Origin: an uncultured Eubacterium sp.
Lineage (GTDB): Bacteria; Bacillota; Clostridia; Lachnospirales; Lachnospiraceae
DNA length: 25,347 bases
Reading direction: 5' to 3'
NCBI GenBank assembly: GCA_900547255.1
Contig: URGC01000025.1
Span: 1-25,347 of the forward strand
The notes beneath the pieces are model-generated. The model did not search any database, was not told the DNA's origin, and was given only the letters and a program-made list of their open reading frames with translations. How positions within the stretch are numbered: position 1 is the stretch's first letter; each line of letters begins with the position of its first letter. Positions 21,215 to 25,347 of the stretch are shown here, piece after piece. Both the position numbers and the translations under genes were made by a program.

Positions 21215-23344
21215 ATGTCTAGAATATTTAAAAACTTGATACCATACTGGAAATCGTGTGTGATTATCATTGTACTGCTGTTAATGCAGGCATTCTGTGA
21301 TTTGTCGTTGCCAAGCTACACGTCAGACATAATTGACACGGGTATACAGAATGGCGGTATATCACATACCTGCCCGGAGGCTATAACATCGGATGATTAT
21401 ACGAATGCGATGCTTCTGATGACTGATTCTGAAAAAGATATCTGGAATCAGATATATGATCAGGATGGAGATATCTACAGGCTTAATGTTAAGAGTGACA
21501 AGAAGTTAAGTGAATATGATGATATCTTTAATATTCCATTAATTATTGTAAGCCAGATGAGTGAGGAAGATGTCCAGAAGATGACAATGGCTGTATCTAT
21601 GGGCATGGTTAAACAGAGTGATATAGACAGCATGAGAGAGTCAGCATCTGAACAGCTTAATGCTGTTGGAAGCACAATGATTCAGTCTATGGGAATAGCA
21701 TATGCAAAGAAGATGGACAGCAATGCTGGCGTAGACATGGATAAATTACAGACTTCATATCTGTGGATATCAGGTGCGAAGATGCTTGCCATGGCACTGC
21801 TTGTAGCAGTTGCTACAGTTCTTGTAGGACTTGTGGCATCAAGAGTTGCGGCAAGTGTTGGCCGTGATATGCGTAGAAATGTCTACTCTAAGGTTATGGG
21901 ATTCTCCAACGCGGAGATGGATAAGTTCTCAACAGCATCACTTATAACAAGAACAACTAACGATATACAGCAGGTACAGTTTGTAACTGTTATGCTTTTA
22001 AGAATTGTTGCGTATGCTCCAATTCTTGGTATTGGCGGTATATTAAAGGTTATGGAGTCCAAAGCAGGAATGGAGTGGATTATAGCACTTGCACTTGTTG
22101 TAATCATAGCTGTTGTTGGCGTGCTTATGGCAGTTACAATGCCTAAGTTCAAGAGAATGCAGGAACTTGTCGATGATGTCAACCTTGTGTCAAGGGAGAT
22201 TCTTACAGGTATTCCAGTTATACGTGCATTTGGACGTGAGAAGAAAGAAGAAGAACGTTTTGACAAGGCTAATAAAGCATTGACAGGAACAATGCTTTTC
22301 ACTAACAGGGTTATGACATTTATGATGCCTCTTATGACATTTATAATGTATGGACTTAATATACTTATAATATGGGTGTCTGCACATAAGATTGATGAGG
22401 GAACTCTTCAGGTTGGTGCAATGACGGCGTTCATAACATATTCAATGCAGATTGTCATGTCATTCCTTATGATTACAATGATGTCTGTAATGCTTCCAAG
22501 AGCTGGTGTTGCGGCTAACAGAATTCAGGAAGTTTTAAATGAGCGCAATGATATTGAAGACCCGGAAAATCCTGAACAGATGAATGACAAGAAGGGTGTT
22601 ATAAGATTTAATCATGTACATTTCAGATATAACAATGCTGATTCAGATGTACTTGAGGACATTGATTTCACGGCAGAACCGGGTAAGACGACAGCGATTG
22701 TAGGTAGCACAGGATGCGGTAAGTCAACTCTCGTAAACCTTATCCCTAGATTATATGATGTTACAGAAGGCTCTATAGAGGTTGACGGTCATGATATAAG
22801 AAATGTATCTATGTCAGATTTACGTTTAATGATAGGTTATGTTCCACAGAAGGCAGTGCTTTTCTCAGGAACAATTGCAAGTAATTTAAGATTTGGTAAA
22901 GAAGATGCTTCAGATGAAGATATAAAGACAGCGGCAGAAATTGCGCAGGCTACAGAGTTTATCGACACAAAGAAAGATAAATACGACAGCAATATAGCGC
23001 AGGGCGGTTCTAATGTATCAGGAGGACAGAAGCAGAGGCTTTCAATAGCAAGAGCAATTGCCAAATCACCTAAGATATATGTATTTGACGACAGCTTTTC
23101 AGCACTTGACTTAAAGACTGATGCGGCACTTAGAAAAGAGCTTGCGGGCAAAGTAACTGATGCTACAGTTATAATCGTAGCACAGAGAATCAGTACTGTA
23201 ATGAATGCTGACCAGATTCTTGTAATGGATGATGGACGTATTGTTGGCAAGGGAACACATGAAGAACTTATGAAGAGCTGTGAGGTTTACAGCGAAATCG
23301 CAAGGTCACAGTTGTCAGCTAAAGAACTTGGAGAGGAGGCATAG
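21215..23344 (+). CDS. ABC exporter half-transporter, degenerate ATP site
   Basis: A 709-aa fused permease-ATPase. TM1 (about 14-32) and TM2 (about 173-197) are separated by an unusually large, acidic, probably extracellular insertion of about 125 residues. The ATPase domain has Walker A GSTGCGKST (497-505) and a normal signature VSGGQKQRLS. Walker B ends FDD, so the catalytic Glu is Asp626, and the H-loop His is replaced by Gln657 (VAQRIST). It is therefore the non-catalytic partner of a heterodimer, like BmrC or TM287. ATG 21215 is chosen for AAAGGGAG (21197-21204); the open frame continues 19 codons upstream without such a site. The partner gene begins two bases after its stop. The substrate is unknown; drugs, peptides or lipids are typical. 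Confidence 0.9.
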   Translation: MSRIFKNLIPYWKSCVIIIVLLLMQAFCDLSLPSYTSDIIDTGIQNGGISHTCPEAITSDDYTNAMLLMTDSEKDIWNQIYDQDGDIYRLNVKSDKKLSEYDDIFNIPLIIVSQMSEEDVQKMTMAVSMGMVKQSDIDSMRESASEQLNAVGSTMIQSMGIAYAKKMDSNAGVDMDKLQTSYLWISGAKMLAMALLVAVATVLVGLVASRVAASVGRDMRRNVYSKVMGFSNAEMDKFSTASLITRTTNDIQQVQFVTVMLLRIVAYAPILGIGGILKVMESKAGMEWIIALALVVIIAVVGVLMAVTMPKFKRMQELVDDVNLVSREILTGIPVIRAFGREKKEEERFDKANKALTGTMLFTNRVMTFMMPLMTFIMYGLNILIIWVSAHKIDEGTLQVGAMTAFITYSMQIVMSFLMITMMSVMLPRAGVAANRIQEVLNERNDIEDPENPEQMNDKKGVIRFNHVHFRYNNADSDVLEDIDFTAEPGKTTAIVGSTGCGKSTLVNLIPRLYDVTEGSIEVDGHDIRNVSMSDLRLMIGYVPQKAVLFSGTIASNLRFGKEDASDEDIKTAAEIAQATEFIDTKKDKYDSNIAQGGSNVSGGQKQRLSIARAIAKSPKIYVFDDSFSALDLKTDAALRKELAGKVTDATVIIVAQRISTVMNADQILVMDDGRIVGKGTHEELMKSCEVYSEIARSQLSAKELGEEA

Positions 23345-23346
23345 AC

Positions 23347-25197
23347 ATGGCAGATAATAGTAATGAATTAAAGAAACCTCCTGTAAGAAGAGGCCCGGGT
23401 GGCAGGAATCCAGGTATGCCAGCCGAGAAAGCCAAAGACTTCAAAGGTTCGATAGGTAAATTATTATCATATATAGGTAAGTTTAAGATTGCTGTTATAG
23501 CTGTTATGATATTTGCAGCCATATCAACAATATTTAATGTTATAGGCCCTAAGATATTAGGTAAGGCGACAACGGCATTAGCAGAAGGCCTTATGAATAA
23601 GATATATGGTACTGGCGGAATGGATTATGGCTATATTGGCAAAATTCTTCTCATAGTGCTTGGATTATATGTTATCAGTGTTATATTCAGCTTCTGTCAG
23701 GGCTGGATAATGACAGGTGTGACACAGAAGGTTTGTTACCGCTTAAGAAAAGAGATTTCTGAGAAGATTAACAGAATGCCTCTTAAATATTTCGAGAGCA
23801 GAACATATGGTGAGGTTCTTTCGAGAATTACGAATGATGTCGATACACTTGGACAGGGATTAAACCAGAGTATCACAACGATTATTACATCAATCGCAAC
23901 ACTTATCGGTGTGCTTGTGATGATGCTCAGTATATCACCTGTTATGACTATTATCGCGATAGTGATTCTTCCAATATCTGCCGGACTTGTCTCATTTGTT
24001 GTTAAGAGGTCACAGAAGTACTTCATAACACAGCAGGAATATCTTGGCAGGATTAACGGACAGGTGGAAGAGACATATTCCGGACATATGGTTGTAAAGT
24101 CATTTGACAAAGAGCGCGATATGGTTAACCAGTTCAATGAAACTAATGATATTCTGTATAAATCAGCATGGAAGTCACAGTTCTTCTCAGGAATGATGCA
24201 GCCTGTTATGGCATTTGTTGGTAATCTTGGTTATGTTGCGGTTGCTATATCTGGTGGATTCTTTGCTATCAAGGGTGTTATAACAATCGGTGATATCCAG
24301 GCATTTATCCAGTATGTTAGGAGTTTTACACAGCCTATAACACAGATTGCACAGGTAATCAATCAGGTACAGTCTATGGCTGCTGCTGCTGAGAGAGTAT
24401 TTGAATTCCTTGGAGAAGAGGAAGAGGAGCAGATTGTGTCTAACCCAGTAAGTACAGACAACATTGAGGGAGCTGTTGAGTTCTCACATGTAAGATTCGG
24501 ATATAAGAAGGAGCAGCTTGTTATCCATGATTTCTCAGCTAAAGTTAAGCCGGGACAGAAGGTAGCTATTGTCGGACCAACAGGAGCAGGAAAGACAACA
24601 ATGGTAAAGCTTCTTATGCGTTTCTATGATGTCGATGATGGTAAGATTCTTCTGGATGACCATGACATCAAGGAGTTTAACAGAAGAGACTTAAGAGATG
24701 CATTTGGAATGGTTCTTCAGGATACATGGCTTTATAAAGATACAATCATGGAGAACATAAGATACGGAAGACTGGATGCAACAGATGAAGAGGTTATAGC
24801 GGCTGCCAAGGCTGCCCATGCAGACCATTTCATATCAACTCTTCCGGGTGGATATAATATGGAGCTTAATGAGGATGCAAGTAATGTATCACAGGGACAG
24901 AAACAGCTTCTCACAATTGCGAGAGCAATCCTTGCTGATAACCCTGTCCTTATTCTTGATGAGGCAACTTCATCAATTGATACCAGAACAGAGCAGCTTA
25001 TACAGAAGGCTATGGATAATCTTATGAAGGGAAGAACGAGCTTTGTCATAGCCCACAGATTATCTACAATCAAGAATGCAGATATGATTCTTGTCATGAA
25101 AGACGGAGATATCATTGAGCAGGGTAATCACGATGAGCTGATGGAAAAGGGCGGATTCTACGCAGACCTTTATAATTCACAGTTTGAAGAAGCTTAG
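23347..25197 (+). CDS. ABC exporter half-transporter, catalytic ATP site
   Basis: A 616-aa fused permease-ATPase with six transmembrane helices after a basic, Pro/Gly-rich cytoplasmic N-terminus (KKPPVRRGPGGRNPG). Walker A is GPTGAGKTT, Walker B VLILDEATSSID has catalytic Glu539, and the H-loop IAHRLST has His570. The signature motif is altered to NVSQGQKQ (Gln516 instead of Gly). Together with the upstream protein this gives one consensus site (this Walker B and H-loop plus the partner's SGGQ) and one degenerate site. GGAGAGGAGG overlaps the end of the partner gene, so the two are co-translated. A long hairpin terminator follows. Confidence 0.92.
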   Translation: MADNSNELKKPPVRRGPGGRNPGMPAEKAKDFKGSIGKLLSYIGKFKIAVIAVMIFAAISTIFNVIGPKILGKATTALAEGLMNKIYGTGGMDYGYIGKILLIVLGLYVISVIFSFCQGWIMTGVTQKVCYRLRKEISEKINRMPLKYFESRTYGEVLSRITNDVDTLGQGLNQSITTIITSIATLIGVLVMMLSISPVMTIIAIVILPISAGLVSFVVKRSQKYFITQQEYLGRINGQVEETYSGHMVVKSFDKERDMVNQFNETNDILYKSAWKSQFFSGMMQPVMAFVGNLGYVAVAISGGFFAIKGVITIGDIQAFIQYVRSFTQPITQIAQVINQVQSMAAAAERVFEFLGEEEEEQIVSNPVSTDNIEGAVEFSHVRFGYKKEQLVIHDFSAKVKPGQKVAIVGPTGAGKTTMVKLLMRFYDVDDGKILLDDHDIKEFNRRDLRDAFGMVLQDTWLYKDTIMENIRYGRLDATDEEVIAAAKAAHADHFISTLPGGYNMELNEDASNVSQGQKQLLTIARAILADNPVLILDEATSSIDTRTEQLIQKAMDNLMKGRTSFVIAHRLSTIKNADMILVMKDGDIIEQGNHDELMEKGGFYADLYNSQFEEA

Positions 25198-25217
25198 GCA
25201 TTTTTTAGTTATATTTT

Positions 25218-25281
25218 AATGTGTAAATAAATCTACTTAAAGAGATAGTACTTTAGGTTAGAGTTTATTTACACATTTTTT
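25218..25281 (+). terminator. Long hairpin terminator after the ABC operon
   Basis: AATGTGTAAATAAA at the left pairs with TTTATTTACACATT at the right, and the stem extends inward (CTTAAAG with CTTTAGG) with one bulge. The right arm ends in a T tract at 25276-25281. The right arm also supplies the -35 of the next promoter. Confidence 0.8.
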
Positions 25282-25296
25282 GTTTTGCGGTATAAT
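25268..25296 (+). promoter_or_regulatory. Promoter leading into the repeat, copy 2
   Basis: TTTACA (25268-25273) and perfect TATAAT (25291-25296) are 17 bases apart. The predicted start, near 25303, coincides with the first base of the dispersed repeat, so the repeat would form the 5' end of a transcript that runs out of the window. Confidence 0.7.
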
Positions 25297-25303
25297 TGAA
25301 TAT

Positions 25304-25347
25304 TATGATACCAGGGTCAAAAGGTCAGAAAGCCGATGCAAGCTTGC
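25304..25347 (+). repeat. Dispersed repeat, copy 2 (cut by window end)
   Basis: This is identical over all 44 available bases to 13650-13693. Here a consensus promoter lies just upstream, placing the transcription start at the repeat's first bases. The remainder and the gene it leads to are beyond the window. Confidence 0.8.

Noticed and set aside
1..25347. CRISPR array, transposase or integrase genes
   Set aside because: No regularly spaced repeats and no DDE, tyrosine or serine recombinase motifs were found in any likely coding frame.

Overview
The window looks like a chromosomal segment of a low-GC Gram-positive gut bacterium of the Lachnospiraceae. The reasons are AT-rich DNA with strong AGGAGG-type ribosome binding sites, an N-acetylglucosamine PTS operon, a CsoR-type copper regulator, a Firmicutes-type Pho promoter and a pectin-lyase-like beta-helix protein without a signal peptide. 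A Lachnospira/[Eubacterium] eligens-like host is a guess from gene style, not a demonstrated assignment.

Layout. (1) 1-2320 looks like the end of an integrated mobile element: a 40-aa ORF, a small autoregulated module (DUF6442-like membrane protein, XRE regulator, small membrane protein), a compositionally distinct YhfC-family intramembrane protease, and a hairpin-rich non-coding segment with its own promoter. It ends at 2321-2361 in the 3' half of a tRNA-Arg(CCU) gene, starting exactly at the anticodon loop, which is the signature of an attachment site. (2) 2408-5160 holds a large beta-helix protein whose C-terminus runs into the decayed 3' end of a GH2 beta-glucuronidase gene. (3) 5297-11300 is a six-gene operon, ptsH-ptsI-nagB-nagA-EIIA-nagE. 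It would carry phosphate from PEP to N-acetylglucosamine, import the sugar, and convert it to fructose-6-phosphate. (4) 11354-13508 on the minus strand holds a small protein with an unusual 'VYAASG' leader and a chemotaxis receptor. (5) 13650-14260 is a dispersed repeat followed by a DUF6512 membrane protein. (6) 14270-17888 is a Pho cluster (pstB, phoU, phoB, phoR) behind a promoter with phased TTTACA repeats. (7) 17949-21042 is a copper module: csoR behind two overlapping CsoR-like operators, then a CopA ATPase whose C-terminal domain is a CopZ-like protein that keeps its own ribosome binding site and start codon. (8) 21215-25197 encodes two ABC half-exporters with complementary degenerate motifs, as expected for a heterodimer. 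(9) The window ends inside a second copy of the repeat, directly downstream of a consensus promoter.

Most genes belong to well-known families. The less expected features are the CopA-CopZ fusion with an internal start, the promoter-linked repeat pair, the structured RNA candidate at the element end, the leader-bearing small protein, and an HPr that lacks the usual regulatory serine at position 46. No CRISPR array, transposase, integrase or intact RNA gene was seen.
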